NCBI GenBank assembly: GCA_030147845.1 | Contig: JASBUN010000036.1 | Location: 124,001 to 188,000 of the forward strand | Source of the DNA: Gammaproteobacteria bacterium | GTDB taxonomy: Bacteria; Pseudomonadota; Gammaproteobacteria; JASBUN01 | Reading direction: 5' to 3' | DNA length: 64,000 nt | Part shown: piece after piece, positions 25,938 to 34,434 of the stretch | How positions within the stretch are numbered: position 1 is the first letter of the stretch | How the letters are laid out: every line of letters begins with the position of its first letter | Translations under genes and position numbers: made by a program | The notes under the pieces: generated by a model | What the model saw: the letters and a program-made list of their open reading frames with translations, nothing else | The model's database searches: none | What the model was told of the DNA's origin: nothing

Positions 25938-25973
25938 AGCGCTCGGGCTGAGTACTGATTATAGGAGTCGTCC

Positions 25974-26516
25974 GTGGCAGGCGCAAATGTCAGCATCGCT
26001 ATCTCCGACCGCGCGCTGCGTGCCACGATCAAGCGTCTGCAACGTGCCGGTGCGGACCTGGAGGCGGTCTGGCGCGATGTCGGCGAATACCTGCTCATTA
26101 GCACGCGCGAGCGCTTCGACCGTGAGCAGGCCCCCGATGGCACGCCCTGGGAACCGCTGGCCGAGTCCACTTTGCGCCGCAAGATGCTCAAGGGTGTGGG
26201 CCGGGGCAAGGGCAAGAAGCGCAAGTCCCTGACCACCGGGCGCGGCAACACCAAAGCGGGCGCCATTCGCCGCCTCGCCAGTAACCAGATACTGGTCGAG
26301 TCGAGCAACCTGCGCGACCTCATGCGCTACCAGGCCCCCCGCGTGGGACTGCGCTTTGGCTCAGACCGTGTCTATGCGGCCATCCAGCAGTTTGGCGGGG
26401 CGGACGTCGGGCGCCCGGACATCCCGGCGCGCCCCTTCCTCGGGCTGTCCGCCGCCGACCGGGCCGAGGTACTGGCCATCCTGAACCAACACCTGGAAAG
26501 CGCCTTGAGACGGTGA
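25974..26516 (+). CDS. Virion morphogenesis protein G (Mu gp31-like)
   Basis: A 180-residue protein of the phage virion morphogenesis family. Recognised from VGEYLLISTRERFDREQAPDGTPWEPL, a Lys-rich loop and the IPARPFLGLSAADRAEVLAI end. Mu G is a tail-completion protein related to P2 gpS. GTG start with AGGAG upstream. Confidence 0.9.
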   Translation: MAGANVSIAISDRALRATIKRLQRAGADLEAVWRDVGEYLLISTRERFDREQAPDGTPWEPLAESTLRRKMLKGVGRGKGKKRKSLTTGRGNTKAGAIRRLASNQILVESSNLRDLMRYQAPRVGLRFGSDRVYAAIQQFGGADVGRPDIPARPFLGLSAADRAEVLAILNQHLESALRR

Positions 26517-26721
26517 TGCTAAATATGCCCTGAGAGCCCCTCAGTCGGCCTCAGAGGGCCGGGGCGCTACACACGGTGCCGTGGAAACAGTTAAACGTTT
26601 GTAGGGCAAATTAAACGGGGTTTGTGGCGGTAACTGGGCGGGGAGCTGACATCAAGGCGCCCAAAATTGCTATACGGCCGAATTTGACCAATAATGTGTT
26701 CATCTGTAACAAACTTAATTT

Positions 26722-26754
26722 ACCCAGGCAGCGTTTCATGCTACTGGGTTTTTT
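26722..26754 (+). terminator. Rho-independent terminator upstream of cargo genes
   Basis: ACCCAG and CTGGGT form a stem, with an inner AGC/GCT pairing, and a run of six T follows. It would stop transcription from the head operon before the cargo pair. A possible TTGACC / TAACAA promoter lies just before it at 26685-26713, so an attenuator for the cargo genes is another reading. Confidence 0.7.
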
Positions 26755-26781
26755 CGTAACCGACAGAAGGGTATAACGACG

Positions 26782-26976
26782 ATGAATACCATAAATGGGG
26801 AGAGGCAAAAACTCGCGACTCGTCTTTATGAAGAGGCGATCAAGCATCCCGGTGTAGTCGAAGTCATTCAGGCCCATGCGAAATTGAAACTAGTGAATGA
26901 TGCGGTAGCGCAAGCCAGTCAGCAAAAGCCAATTGAAATCGTCGTTCCAGCAACTTCAGCGATACCGACGCTTTAA
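26782..26976 (+). CDS. Small cargo protein beside SDH proteinase
   Basis: A 64-residue helical protein with no cysteine and no membrane segment, ending in a Pro/Val-rich tail (QKPIEIVVPATSAIPTL). It lies 26 bp before the proteinase gene and shares its AT-richer composition, unlike the surrounding phage genes. AGAAGG lies 12 bp before the ATG. It might be a partner, adaptor or inhibitor of the proteinase; there is no direct evidence. Confidence 0.55.
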   Translation: MNTINGERQKLATRLYEEAIKHPGVVEVIQAHAKLKLVNDAVAQASQQKPIEIVVPATSAIPTL

Positions 26977-27002
26977 TCCTTAAATCGAAAGGGGGGATAC
27001 TT

Positions 27003-27965
27003 GTGCCGATTTGGGGCGATATATTGACGGAGATTGCTGGAGAGCAACAAAGGAACAACCCAAACGCTGTTGACCACGTAAGACGCCGATATCTAGCCCA
27101 GCTATATGCTAAAACACAGCGAGAGACCATCCTCTACGCGACGGCCTTTACGCAAAAACCTGGTTCTGAACCTGGTGTCCTGAGTATCGCCGATGAAGAT
27201 ATTCAGGGCATCATGAATGTCATTCATGGACTAAAAGGCCCCAAACTCGATCTCATCTTGCATAGCCCCGGCGGTTCGATCGAAGCAGCCGAGGCACTGG
27301 TTCGCTATCTACGGTCAAAATTTACACACATTAGAGTAATCGTCCCAGTGCAGGCTATGTCGGCCGCCACCATGATTTCTTGCGCGGCTGATCGAATAGT
27401 AATGGGTAAACACTCCTTTTTGGGCCCGATAGATCCGCAGCTCGTTCTACATACGGCTCTTGGGGCACGAATGGTGGCAGCTGACGCTATCATTGACCAA
27501 TTCGATCGAGCCGTGACGGAATGCCAAGACCCAAAGAAGTTGATGGCTTGGGCTCCTATGCTGCAACAGTATGGCCCTGACTTGCTTCAGCACTGTGAGA
27601 ATGTAGTTGCATTGTCTAGGACGTTGGTCACGGAATGGCTGCAAACTTATATGTTTAAGCGCCGCCCTGATCGTGTGGAAAAGGCGGCAAAAATCAGTGA
27701 ATGGCTTGCGGCTCACGGGAATCACAAAACTCATGGTCGGCATTTATCACGAGAACAGTTAAAAGAACAAGGCCTATGCATTGATAACTTAGAAAAAGAT
27801 CAGGAACTACAGGATTTAGTCCTATCGATTTTTCATGCGACGACCCTCACTTTTACAATGTCGGCAGCGGCCAAGATTATAGAAAATCATTCTGGCCGTG
27901 CATTTGTGAAGCAACTGATGCCCATAGCGGTGCTTAATCCCACGGTTCCACCGGGAATACAATAA
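27003..27965 (+). CDS. SDH-family Clp-fold serine proteinase (cargo)
   Basis: A 320-residue protein of the SDH_sah (SppA/ClpP-like) family. HSPGGSIEAAEAL at 87-99 forms the oxyanion-hole strand, AMSAATMISCAADRIVMG carries the probable nucleophile Ser120, and LGPIDPQ includes the conserved Asp144. The C-terminal half is helical. There is no signal peptide, so it should act in the cytoplasm. GTG start after a G6 ribosome site. It lies between two essential Mu morphogenesis genes, is AT-richer than they are and is bounded by a terminator and a late promoter. It is therefore cargo, possibly for superinfection or phage defence. Confidence 0.8.
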   Translation: MPIWGDILTEIAGEQQRNNPNAVDHVRRRYLAQLYAKTQRETILYATAFTQKPGSEPGVLSIADEDIQGIMNVIHGLKGPKLDLILHSPGGSIEAAEALVRYLRSKFTHIRVIVPVQAMSAATMISCAADRIVMGKHSFLGPIDPQLVLHTALGARMVAADAIIDQFDRAVTECQDPKKLMAWAPMLQQYGPDLLQHCENVVALSRTLVTEWLQTYMFKRRPDRVEKAAKISEWLAAHGNHKTHGRHLSREQLKEQGLCIDNLEKDQELQDLVLSIFHATTLTFTMSAAAKIIENHSGRAFVKQLMPIAVLNPTVPPGIQ

Positions 27966-28029
27966 TCCGTCCAGCTTTACCTCCACGCTCCGTCTCTGGT
28001 AGCGTATAAAGCACCCCTCCAGAGTACCC

Positions 28030-28074
28030 CGGAACCCGTTCCCCCGTCACCCCCCGATCAGCGCCCCGTACAGT
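28030..28074 (+). promoter_or_regulatory. Activator-dependent late promoter before gene I
   Basis: CGGAACCCGTTCCCCCG (28030-28046) is identical to the element before the lysis genes. GGAAC-CC-GTTCC is at 28031-28042, and a -10-like TACAGT is at 28069-28074, 26 bp further. No -35 box is present. It restarts late transcription after the cargo pair. Confidence 0.65.
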
Positions 28075-28111
28075 GGGCCTCATGTATGGACATCCTGACA
28101 TGAGGCCACCC

Positions 28112-29239
28112 GTGCCACAGCCGATCCAAATCTTTCGTCCTGGCACGCACACCGCCATGAGCGGCGCGGTGCTGTCGTTTTCCGAGGACGACCTGTCCGC
28201 CGCCGCCGAAGCCTACGACCCGGTGGTGCACGAGGCGCCGCTGGTGGTCGGCCACCCGCGCCACGACGCCCCAGCCTATGGCTGGGTGTCGCGCCTGCAG
28301 TATGCCGAGGGCGCACTGCAGGCAGTGCCAACACAGGTCGATGACTCCTTCGGTGAAATGGTCCGCAAAGGCCGGTTTAAGAAGGTTTCAGCGAGTTTTT
28401 ATCCGCCGCAGCATCCCGCCAATCCCAAACCCGGTGTGTACTACTTGCGCCACGTCGGCTTCCTCGGTGCTCAGCCACCGGCGGTAAAAGGACTCAAAGC
28501 CGTGGCCTTCGCCGATGAGGCCGACGGTATCGTGACGATCGAGTTTGCTGACCCCGACGATATGGCGATTGCGGGATTATTCCGGCGCCTGCGGGAGTTT
28601 TTCATTTCGAAATTTGGTCAGGAAACTGCAGACCAGACCTTACCCGGTTATACGATCGATGCCCTGCAGGTGGCCGCAGCGATCGAAACCGACGATGACG
28701 CACCCAATCACGATACGCCGCACTTTACCGAAAAGGAGCGAGTCATGCCCCAAAAGACCGATCATCCGCAAAGCGCCGACTTTGCCGAACGCGAAGCGCA
28801 TATAACGGCGCGCGAAAAAGCCATCACCGACCGCGAAGCGGCTCTGGAACGCCAGGCCCGCGAAGCAGCCGAACGCGAGGCGGCCGAATTCGCCGAACAG
28901 CTAACCGCGCAGGGCCGCATCCTGCCCCGCGATCAAGCAGGCGTGGTCGCCTTGTTGGGCAGCTTGCCCGATCAGGAGCTGGCCTTCGGTGAGGGCGATG
29001 CGAAGTTTGCTGGCACTCCCTCGGCGTGGTTGCGCACGTTTCTGCAAGCACTGCCGGTACAGGTGGATTTTGCCGAACGCGCTGTCGCCGAGGACACGCA
29101 GGCTGAAACCGCCGACTTCGCCGCGCCCAACGGGTACGCCGTCGACCCCGAGCGCCTAGCGATGCATCGCCAGGTACTGGCCTATCAGACCCAGCATAAC
29201 TGCGACTACCAGACCGCACTGGCGGCGATTGGCCGATAA
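28112..29239 (+). CDS. Prohead protease/scaffold I (Mu gp32-like)
   Basis: About 375 residues. The N-terminal ~180 residues are the Mu I protease (FRPGTHTAMSGAVLSFSEDD, then PLVVGHPRHDAPAYGWV and RFKKVSASFYPP). The C-terminal ~165 residues are a charged, helical scaffold. It cleaves scaffold and capsid during head maturation. GTG at 28112 with GAGG 6 bp upstream is preferred. ATG at 28082 also fits the frame and would be nearly leaderless from the promoter at 28069-28074. Confidence 0.85.
   Translation: MPQPIQIFRPGTHTAMSGAVLSFSEDDLSAAAEAYDPVVHEAPLVVGHPRHDAPAYGWVSRLQYAEGALQAVPTQVDDSFGEMVRKGRFKKVSASFYPPQHPANPKPGVYYLRHVGFLGAQPPAVKGLKAVAFADEADGIVTIEFADPDDMAIAGLFRRLREFFISKFGQETADQTLPGYTIDALQVAAAIETDDDAPNHDTPHFTEKERVMPQKTDHPQSADFAEREAHITAREKAITDREAALERQAREAAEREAAEFAEQLTAQGRILPRDQAGVVALLGSLPDQELAFGEGDAKFAGTPSAWLRTFLQALPVQVDFAERAVAEDTQAETADFAAPNGYAVDPERLAMHRQVLAYQTQHNCDYQTALAAIGR
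28745..29239 (+). CDS. Scaffold protein Z from an internal start within I
   Basis: An in-frame ATG at 28745 has AAGGAG exactly 6 bp upstream, one of the best ribosome sites in the prophage although it is inside another gene. It would give a 164-residue protein that begins where the protease domain ends and contains only the coiled-coil scaffold. Mu makes its scaffold Z from the same kind of nested start. Confidence 0.7.
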   Translation: MPQKTDHPQSADFAEREAHITAREKAITDREAALERQAREAAEREAAEFAEQLTAQGRILPRDQAGVVALLGSLPDQELAFGEGDAKFAGTPSAWLRTFLQALPVQVDFAERAVAEDTQAETADFAAPNGYAVDPERLAMHRQVLAYQTQHNCDYQTALAAIGR

Positions 29240-29269
29240 CCGGCCTCCATTACAGAGGACATCATACTC

Positions 29270-29689
29270 ATGGGACAACAGCAAATTACCACTTTGTCGC
29301 TCACGCTCATCGCTATCGGCTTGATTACTGAGCATCGAGCCATCGGCTTTGACGGCGCGCAAGCCACCGTGCAGGGCCAAAAAGTACAAGGCTTTGCCCG
29401 CTGGTCCGCCGCGGCAGGCGAGGACCTAACGGTCGATGTGGCGGGCACCGTCATCGCGGAGGCCGGTGCACCGATCTCAGTGGGTGATTCGGTGATGGTC
29501 GATGCGCAGGGGCGAGTCGTACCGGTCACTGGTGTGTTGTCGGTTGCCGCCGGGGCCACCGCTGTGACCAGTACCGCCGCCAACGGCGCCATCCTCACCG
29601 GTGCCGACCTACCCGAATACGTCGTGGGCGACGCCCTGGAGGCGGCCGCCGCGGCAGGCCAGCTCATCGAGATTTTGCTGCGCCGTTAA
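29270..29689 (+). CDS. Capsid decoration protein, DUF2190-like
   Basis: A 139-residue beta-rich protein with GEDLTVDVAGTVIAEAGAPI and SVGDSVMVDAQGRVVPV, the pattern of DUF2190 head decoration proteins. It lies between protease/scaffold and major capsid genes. It would bind and stabilise the mature capsid. Confidence 0.75.
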   Translation: MGQQQITTLSLTLIAIGLITEHRAIGFDGAQATVQGQKVQGFARWSAAAGEDLTVDVAGTVIAEAGAPISVGDSVMVDAQGRVVPVTGVLSVAAGATAVTSTAANGAILTGADLPEYVVGDALEAAAAAGQLIEILLRR

Positions 29690-29724
29690 GACGCGCATAA
29701 CTGACGCTTAAAGGAGAATCATTT

Positions 29725-30651
29725 ATGTCCATGTCGCCCAGTTCGGTCCGCGTGATCGACCCCATCCTCTCCAACGTTGCCCAGGGCTATGCCGCGCAGG
29801 ATTTCGTGGGGCATAACCTGTTCCCGCGGGTGCCCGTACAGGTCACGGGCGGGCAAATCATCGAATTCGGCAAGGAGGCTTTTCGGCTATACAGCGCCCG
29901 GCGCAGCCCCGGTGGGAACACCAAACGCATCGAGACCGGCTATCTCGGCAAGCCCTTCTCGCTATTGCAGGATTCGCTCGAAGGCAAAGTACCACGCGAA
30001 TTCCTGCGCGACGCGGCCCGCGTGCCAGGTATTCAGCTCGGCACCCGCTCGGTGAACACGGTCATGCATGCGTTGATGCGCGCACTCGAATTCGAGCAAG
30101 CGGGTATCGCGCTCAATGTCAATAACTACGACGCCAACCACAAGATCGATCTCGCCGCTGCGAAATGGAACGTCGATGCCAACAATCCCACCACGGATAT
30201 CGAAACGGGACGTGAGGCCATCCGCGCATCGGTTGGCATTTACCCCAATCTGCTGTTGCTCTCCGCTCGCGCGTTCACGGCGGTGAAAAACAACGCCAAT
30301 GTGGTGGGACGATTCAAGTACACGAGTGCGGACTCCATCACCGAGGCGATGCTCGGCAACCTTTGGAACCTACCACGCGTAGTGGTCGGCACCAGCACCT
30401 ACTACGACGACACGGCCGCCAGCTTCCAGGACATCTGGGGTGCCGACGCCGTGCTCGCCTTTGTGCCCGAGCAGGTCAACAGCATGGAAGAGCCCTCCTA
30501 CGGCTACACCTACACGATGGAGGGTAACCCGCTGGTCGAACAGGCGTATTACGACAATAACGCGAAGAGTTGGATTTACCCGGTGAACTATGAGCGTGTG
30601 CCCGTGCTCTCCGGCATGCTGGCTGGGTATCTGATGCAGAACGTGGCCTAG
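29725..30651 (+). CDS. Major capsid protein (Mu T-like position)
   Basis: A 308-residue capsid protein of probable HK97 fold. SNVAQGYAAQDFVGHNLFPR at the start is followed by an alpha/beta body and a C-terminal IYPVNYERVPVLSGMLAGYL. The length and place after the decoration gene match the Mu major head subunit. AAAGGAG precedes the ATG. Confidence 0.88.
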   Translation: MSMSPSSVRVIDPILSNVAQGYAAQDFVGHNLFPRVPVQVTGGQIIEFGKEAFRLYSARRSPGGNTKRIETGYLGKPFSLLQDSLEGKVPREFLRDAARVPGIQLGTRSVNTVMHALMRALEFEQAGIALNVNNYDANHKIDLAAAKWNVDANNPTTDIETGREAIRASVGIYPNLLLLSARAFTAVKNNANVVGRFKYTSADSITEAMLGNLWNLPRVVVGTSTYYDDTAASFQDIWGADAVLAFVPEQVNSMEEPSYGYTYTMEGNPLVEQAYYDNNAKSWIYPVNYERVPVLSGMLAGYLMQNVA

Positions 30652-30692
30652 TGCCAGCCCTAATACCGTGAGCGATAGCGAAGCGCAGTGAT

Positions 30693-30775
30693 CCGGGAGC
30701 GGTGAGAGGTATGCCGTCCGTACAGCGGGGATAACGGACAAATTTCAGGCAAGTAGCCCCGCCCGCCGCTCCCGG
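30693..30775 (+). ncRNA. Candidate structured RNA with pseudoknot after the capsid gene
   Basis: An outer perfect 10-bp stem joins CCGGGAGCGG (30693-30702) and CCGCTCCCGG (30766-30775). Inside, GTCCGT (30716-30721) pairs with ACGGAC (30734-30739). The 12-nt loop of that hairpin contains GCGGGG (30725-30730), which can pair with CCCCGC (30757-30762), making a pseudoknot. It fills a 213-bp gap with no gene. A weak hairpin with a T5 run follows at 30810-30833. It may be a cis-regulator of the late operon or a processed RNA. Confidence 0.5.
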
Positions 30776-30864
30776 GGAGTGCGCAAAAAATGACCTCAGC
30801 GATACCGCACCCCCTTTGCGGGGCCAAGTTTTTAGTTCGTCGATTACTTATTCAGGAGCGCGCC

Positions 30865-31044
30865 ATGCCGAAATATGAAATTCGCCATCCCGTCAAGATC
30901 AACGGCGAGATCCATCGCGATGGATCTATTGGGTTGGAGCGTGACACCGCCCAGCCGTTGGTGGATTCCGGTTCGCTGATCGCGGTCACGACTCCGGCTA
31001 AGTCCGAAGCGAAGACCGACACCCCGGCTCCGGCCAAGAAGTGA
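30865..31044 (+). CDS. Small late protein (Mu gp35 position)
   Basis: A 59-residue protein. The folded part is MPKYEIRHPVKINGEIHRDG to about residue 45, followed by a Lys/Pro/Thr-rich tail. AGGAG lies 7 bp before the ATG. It stands between capsid and gp36 as Mu gp35 does and may be a head accessory. Confidence 0.6.
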   Translation: MPKYEIRHPVKINGEIHRDGSIGLERDTAQPLVDSGSLIAVTTPAKSEAKTDTPAPAKK

Positions 31045-31055
31045 GGTGCTGAGGA

Positions 31056-31469
31056 ATGCCTTACGCGGCGCAGACAGACATGGTAGCCCGCTTCGGCACC
31101 GAGGAGTTGATCCAATTGACTGACCGGAGCAACGCGGGTGCGATCGACGCGACGGTACTCGACCAAGCACTGGGCGACGCCAATGCAGAAATCGATCTTT
31201 ACTTGGCGCGGTACAACCCGCCGCTAATCACCGTGCCGCCGATGCTGACCGTGGTGGCATGCGACATTGCCCGATACCGGCTCTACGACGATGTCCCGAC
31301 CGATGCGGTGCGCGATCGCTATAACGCTGCCGTCGCCAAGCTGCGTGATATTGCCCAGGGGCGCATCGACTTGGGTTTAAGTGATGGCACGCCCGTGGCC
31401 ACGGGACAACCCCAGATCGACGCGCCGGACCGCATCTGGAGTGACGCGACGTTGAAGGACTATCACTGA
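31056..31469 (+). CDS. DUF1320 head-tail protein (Mu gp36-like)
   Basis: A 137-residue DUF1320 protein, with MVARFGTEELIQLTDR near the start and YLARYNPPLITVPPMLTVVACDIARYRLYD in the middle (read here as two adjoining stretches). It is the adaptor or head-completion protein in Mu-like phages. Its TGA overlaps the ATG of the next gene. Confidence 0.85.
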   Translation: MPYAAQTDMVARFGTEELIQLTDRSNAGAIDATVLDQALGDANAEIDLYLARYNPPLITVPPMLTVVACDIARYRLYDDVPTDAVRDRYNAAVAKLRDIAQGRIDLGLSDGTPVATGQPQIDAPDRIWSDATLKDYH

Positions 31470-32026
31470 TGGACCCGATCGCAGCCACCGAAGACGCCTT
31501 GCTGGCCACAGTACAGACCGCCCTGGGCGCGACCGTGAAAAAGGTCGAGGCGGTGCCCGGTGGTTGGACGGCGGAGACGCTCAACCGTGCATTGCAGTTC
31601 TCGCCCGGTGTGTATGTCGCCTTTCAAGGTGCGACCCCAGGGACAGCACAGGGCTACCTTAACGGCCGATTCACCGTGTATTGCGTGACCAAGGGCGCTG
31701 ATGAGGCGGCCCGCCGGCGCGGTAACCCCCGTGTCATCGGTGCCTACGACCTAGTCGCTATTCTCGCGCCGCTCTGCAGCGGACTGTTGGTCACGGATGT
31801 CGGTACGCTGGTGTTGCGTGGTATCGACAACCTGTTTCGCGATGCAATGTTCGATCTCGGCGGCACGGTCTACGCCATTCAGTTGGAGATGCCGAACATG
31901 CCGTTTGACTACCAGGCCGACCTGACGACCTTGACCGACTTCGTGCTTTGGCACGCCGATCATTACAACCCAGGCGGCATCGCAGACGGCGATGCGCCAC
32001 TGGCAACCGATGAGGTGAAACCGTGA
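31469..32026 (+). CDS. DUF1834 protein (Mu gp37-like)
   Basis: A 185-residue protein with the pattern of DUF1834 (Mu gp37): an N-terminal amphipathic part, RFTVYCVTKGADEAARRRGN in the middle and an end rich in Asp/Tyr (TDFVLWHADHYNPGG). Such proteins connect the neck and tail terminus. ATG and GTG overlaps couple it to both neighbours. Confidence 0.85.
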   Translation: MDPIAATEDALLATVQTALGATVKKVEAVPGGWTAETLNRALQFSPGVYVAFQGATPGTAQGYLNGRFTVYCVTKGADEAARRRGNPRVIGAYDLVAILAPLCSGLLVTDVGTLVLRGIDNLFRDAMFDLGGTVYAIQLEMPNMPFDYQADLTTLTDFVLWHADHYNPGGIADGDAPLATDEVKP

Positions 32027-32232
32027 TTCCGCAAAAGCAGCTCTTCATAAAGCCGGCGACCGACGCCAATGGTATGCCCTACCGCGTGCGCTTACACGAC
32101 AAGCCCGACCGGTTTTTAAACCCCGAGGGTGAATCGGTCGTGGCGCACAAGCATTGGTACCGCCGTCTGCGCGATGGCTCAGTCGTCGAGGCCAAGCCCG
32201 CCAAGAGCGTCACAAAATCCGCCAAGGAGTAA
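32023..32232 (+). CDS. DUF2635 protein (Mu gp38-like)
   Basis: A 69-residue protein of DUF2635: FIKPATDANGMPYRVRLHD and HKHWYRRLRDGSVVE. GTG start overlaps the gp37 stop. Small proteins of this family always precede the tail sheath in Mu-like phages; the role is unknown. Confidence 0.85.
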   Translation: MIPQKQLFIKPATDANGMPYRVRLHDKPDRFLNPEGESVVAHKHWYRRLRDGSVVEAKPAKSVTKSAKE

Positions 32233-32238
32233 TGCACG

Positions 32239-33717
32239 ATGCCGAATCAGATCCCATTCAATGACATGCCGGCGAACTGGCGCCTGCCGGGCGGCTTTAT
32301 CGAGATCAGCAACCTGCTGGCCTCGCAGGGCCAGCAGCAGTTTAAGGTACTGGTGTTGGGCCAGCGCCTGGCCGCCGGGACGGTGGCCGCCAACGTGCCG
32401 ACCCAGGTCACCCGCGCCGACCAGGGCGACACTTGGTTCGGGCGCGGCTCGATGCTCGCCGAGATGCTGCGTGCGGCCAAGGGTGCCGACCCGTATACCG
32501 ATATGTGGGCCATCGCCATCGATGACGACGCCGCCGGTGCTGCGGCCGCCGGCAATATCGCTACCACGGGCGCGGCGACGGCATCGGGCACGCTCACGAC
32601 CTATATCGCGGGCAAGCGGATACGCACGGCGGTAGCGGCCGGCGACACCGGTGCCACGGTGGCCACCGCGCTGGCCGCCGCCATCAACGCCGACACCTCG
32701 CTGCCGGTTACGGCCGCGGTCGACGCGGTGACGCTGACACAGGTCAATCTTACGGCGCGTCACAAGGGCGAGACCGGCAACGACATCGACATCCGTCTCA
32801 ACTACTACAACGAGACGACGCCGGCCGGGCTGGTCGTGGCGATCACGGCGATGGCCGGTGGCACTGCGAACCCCGATATTACCGCCGCGCTCAGCGCCAT
32901 CGGCGCCGAGTGGTACAACTGGATCGTGATGCCGTACTCCGACACCGCGAACAAAACGGCGCTTGAAACCGAATTGAATACGCTCTGGGGACCGACTGTG
33001 CAGCGCGGCGCGCGTGCCTTCGGCGCCTATCGCGGCAATCATGCAGCTACTAGTACCTTCGGTGGCGCCAACAACAGCCCGCATGTGACCTGGCTGGGCA
33101 CCAACCTGGCACCGCAACCGCCATATATCGTCGCCGCCATCGATGCGATGACCTGTGCCAATCCGCTCGCGCTCGATCCTGCCCGTCCACTGCACACGCT
33201 GGCGCTCACGGGCATGCTGGCCCCAGCCCTGACCGATCGGTGGAATGACACGGACCGCAACCTGCTGCTCTATGACGGCATCGCCACCTTCACCGTGGCC
33301 GCCGACGGCACCTGCCGCATCGAGCGCCAAATCACCAGCTACCAGACCAACGCCGCCGGGCTGCCCGATGTGTCCTATCTCGACATCAACCGCCCCGAGA
33401 CGCTGGAGCGTATTCGTTACGAGCAACGCGCCCGTATCGGTTCGCTGTTCATCCAGGGCCGGTTCAAGTTGAGCAACGACCCGAACGCGCGCTTCGGTGC
33501 CGGTCAGCCGGTGCTCACCGCCGATGTCATCGAGGCCGAGTTGCTCGCGCTGTACCGCGACTTCATCGAACTGGGCTGGTGTGAAGACTACGACGGCTAT
33601 AAGTCTACGGTGCTCATCGTCATCGACACCGCCAACGGGCGCGTCGACTGGAAAGATGAACCGCGCTTGGTCGGGCAAGCCCGCACCTTCGCCGGCCTCA
33701 TGGAATTCCACATCTAA
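32239..33717 (+). CDS. Tail sheath protein L (Mu gp39-like)
   Basis: A 492-residue contractile sheath subunit. It opens MPNQIPFNDMPANWRLPGGF, typical of Mu L, and has a variable domain from about 90 to 190 and the conserved C-terminal half (NDTDRNLLLYDGIATFTVA, then RFGAGQPVLTADVIEAELL). It shows that the phage is a myovirus. Confidence 0.95.
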   Translation: MPNQIPFNDMPANWRLPGGFIEISNLLASQGQQQFKVLVLGQRLAAGTVAANVPTQVTRADQGDTWFGRGSMLAEMLRAAKGADPYTDMWAIAIDDDAAGAAAAGNIATTGAATASGTLTTYIAGKRIRTAVAAGDTGATVATALAAAINADTSLPVTAAVDAVTLTQVNLTARHKGETGNDIDIRLNYYNETTPAGLVVAITAMAGGTANPDITAALSAIGAEWYNWIVMPYSDTANKTALETELNTLWGPTVQRGARAFGAYRGNHAATSTFGGANNSPHVTWLGTNLAPQPPYIVAAIDAMTCANPLALDPARPLHTLALTGMLAPALTDRWNDTDRNLLLYDGIATFTVAADGTCRIERQITSYQTNAAGLPDVSYLDINRPETLERIRYEQRARIGSLFIQGRFKLSNDPNARFGAGQPVLTADVIEAELLALYRDFIELGWCEDYDGYKSTVLIVIDTANGRVDWKDEPRLVGQARTFAGLMEFHI

Positions 33718-33736
33718 GCAGTGAGGACGACACATC

Positions 33737-34087
33737 ATGCAAATCACAGGTAAAGCGACCATCAGTGTGGACGGCAAAGAGCTGGCGACCGAGAACGGCG
33801 CCAAGTTGACCGTCGGCGGCGTCAAGCGCAACACCGAGCGCCACGGAGGGCGCACCTATTACCATGAAGAAGAGGTGGCGGCCGAGCTCGACTGCAACGT
33901 GTTGCATACCAAAGATGCCGACGTCATCGCGCTCAGCAACATGGTCGGCGTGACCGGTCTGTTCAAGGCCGACACCGGCCAGGCGTTTATCTTGCGCGGT
34001 GGCTTCACCACCGAGCCGGTGCCCATCGATGCCAGCTCAGGTAAGTCGGCGCTGAAGATGGCCTTCCAATCCGTTGACCGGAAATAA
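33737..34087 (+). CDS. Tail tube protein M (Mu gp40-like)
   Basis: A 116-residue tube subunit, beta-rich, with KATISVDGKELATENGAKL and VGVTGLFKADTGQAFILRGG. It forms the inner tube within the sheath. It lies directly after the sheath gene as in Mu. Confidence 0.93.
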   Translation: MQITGKATISVDGKELATENGAKLTVGGVKRNTERHGGRTYYHEEEVAAELDCNVLHTKDADVIALSNMVGVTGLFKADTGQAFILRGGFTTEPVPIDASSGKSALKMAFQSVDRK

Positions 34088-34098
34088 GGGAGCGCGGT

Positions 34099-34434
34099 AT
34101 GTCCAATATCACCGGTACGCTCAAGCATGGCCTCAAGGTCGGCGGCGATGTGCTCACTGCCTATGAGCTACGCCCGGCCACCACCGGCGATATGTTTGAC
34201 GCCGAGCAGTTCGCCTCCCCGGACAAACAGCTCGCCTATCGCGGCGCGTTGATCGCGATGCAGTTGGTGCGCCTGGGGGATCTCAGCGGCCCGATTGCCT
34301 TCGATCTGATCCGCGATCTGCACCCTGAAGACTTTGCACAGCTCGTTGATGCGCTCGATGAGGTCGAGGCGCCGGGAAAGTCCGCGTCGAGCGACTCAAA
34401 GGCTACTACGAGCGCGTCCTCCTCCTTGGGCTAA
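34099..34434 (+). CDS. Tail assembly chaperone, zero-frame product (Mu gp41-like)
   Basis: A 111-residue protein. The folded part (ITGTLKHGLKVGGDVLTAYE to DALDEVEAPGK) matches the Mu gp41 tail assembly family. After residue 94 the zero frame gives only a Ser/Ala-rich tail. A GGGAAAG slippery site at that point lets some ribosomes enter the -1 frame. Confidence 0.85.
   Translation: MSNITGTLKHGLKVGGDVLTAYELRPATTGDMFDAEQFASPDKQLAYRGALIAMQLVRLGDLSGPIAFDLIRDLHPEDFAQLVDALDEVEAPGKSASSDSKATTSASSSLG

Noticed and set aside
26611-26877. Minus-strand 88-codon frame over the cargo region start
   Set aside because: It overlaps the terminator and the 64-residue cargo gene and lacks a ribosome site.
32179-33855. 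558-codon open frame on the minus strand
   Set aside because: It lies fully opposite the tail sheath gene, which has clear family motifs. The translation is His/Arg/Gly-rich without a fold pattern; long antisense frames are common in GC-rich DNA.
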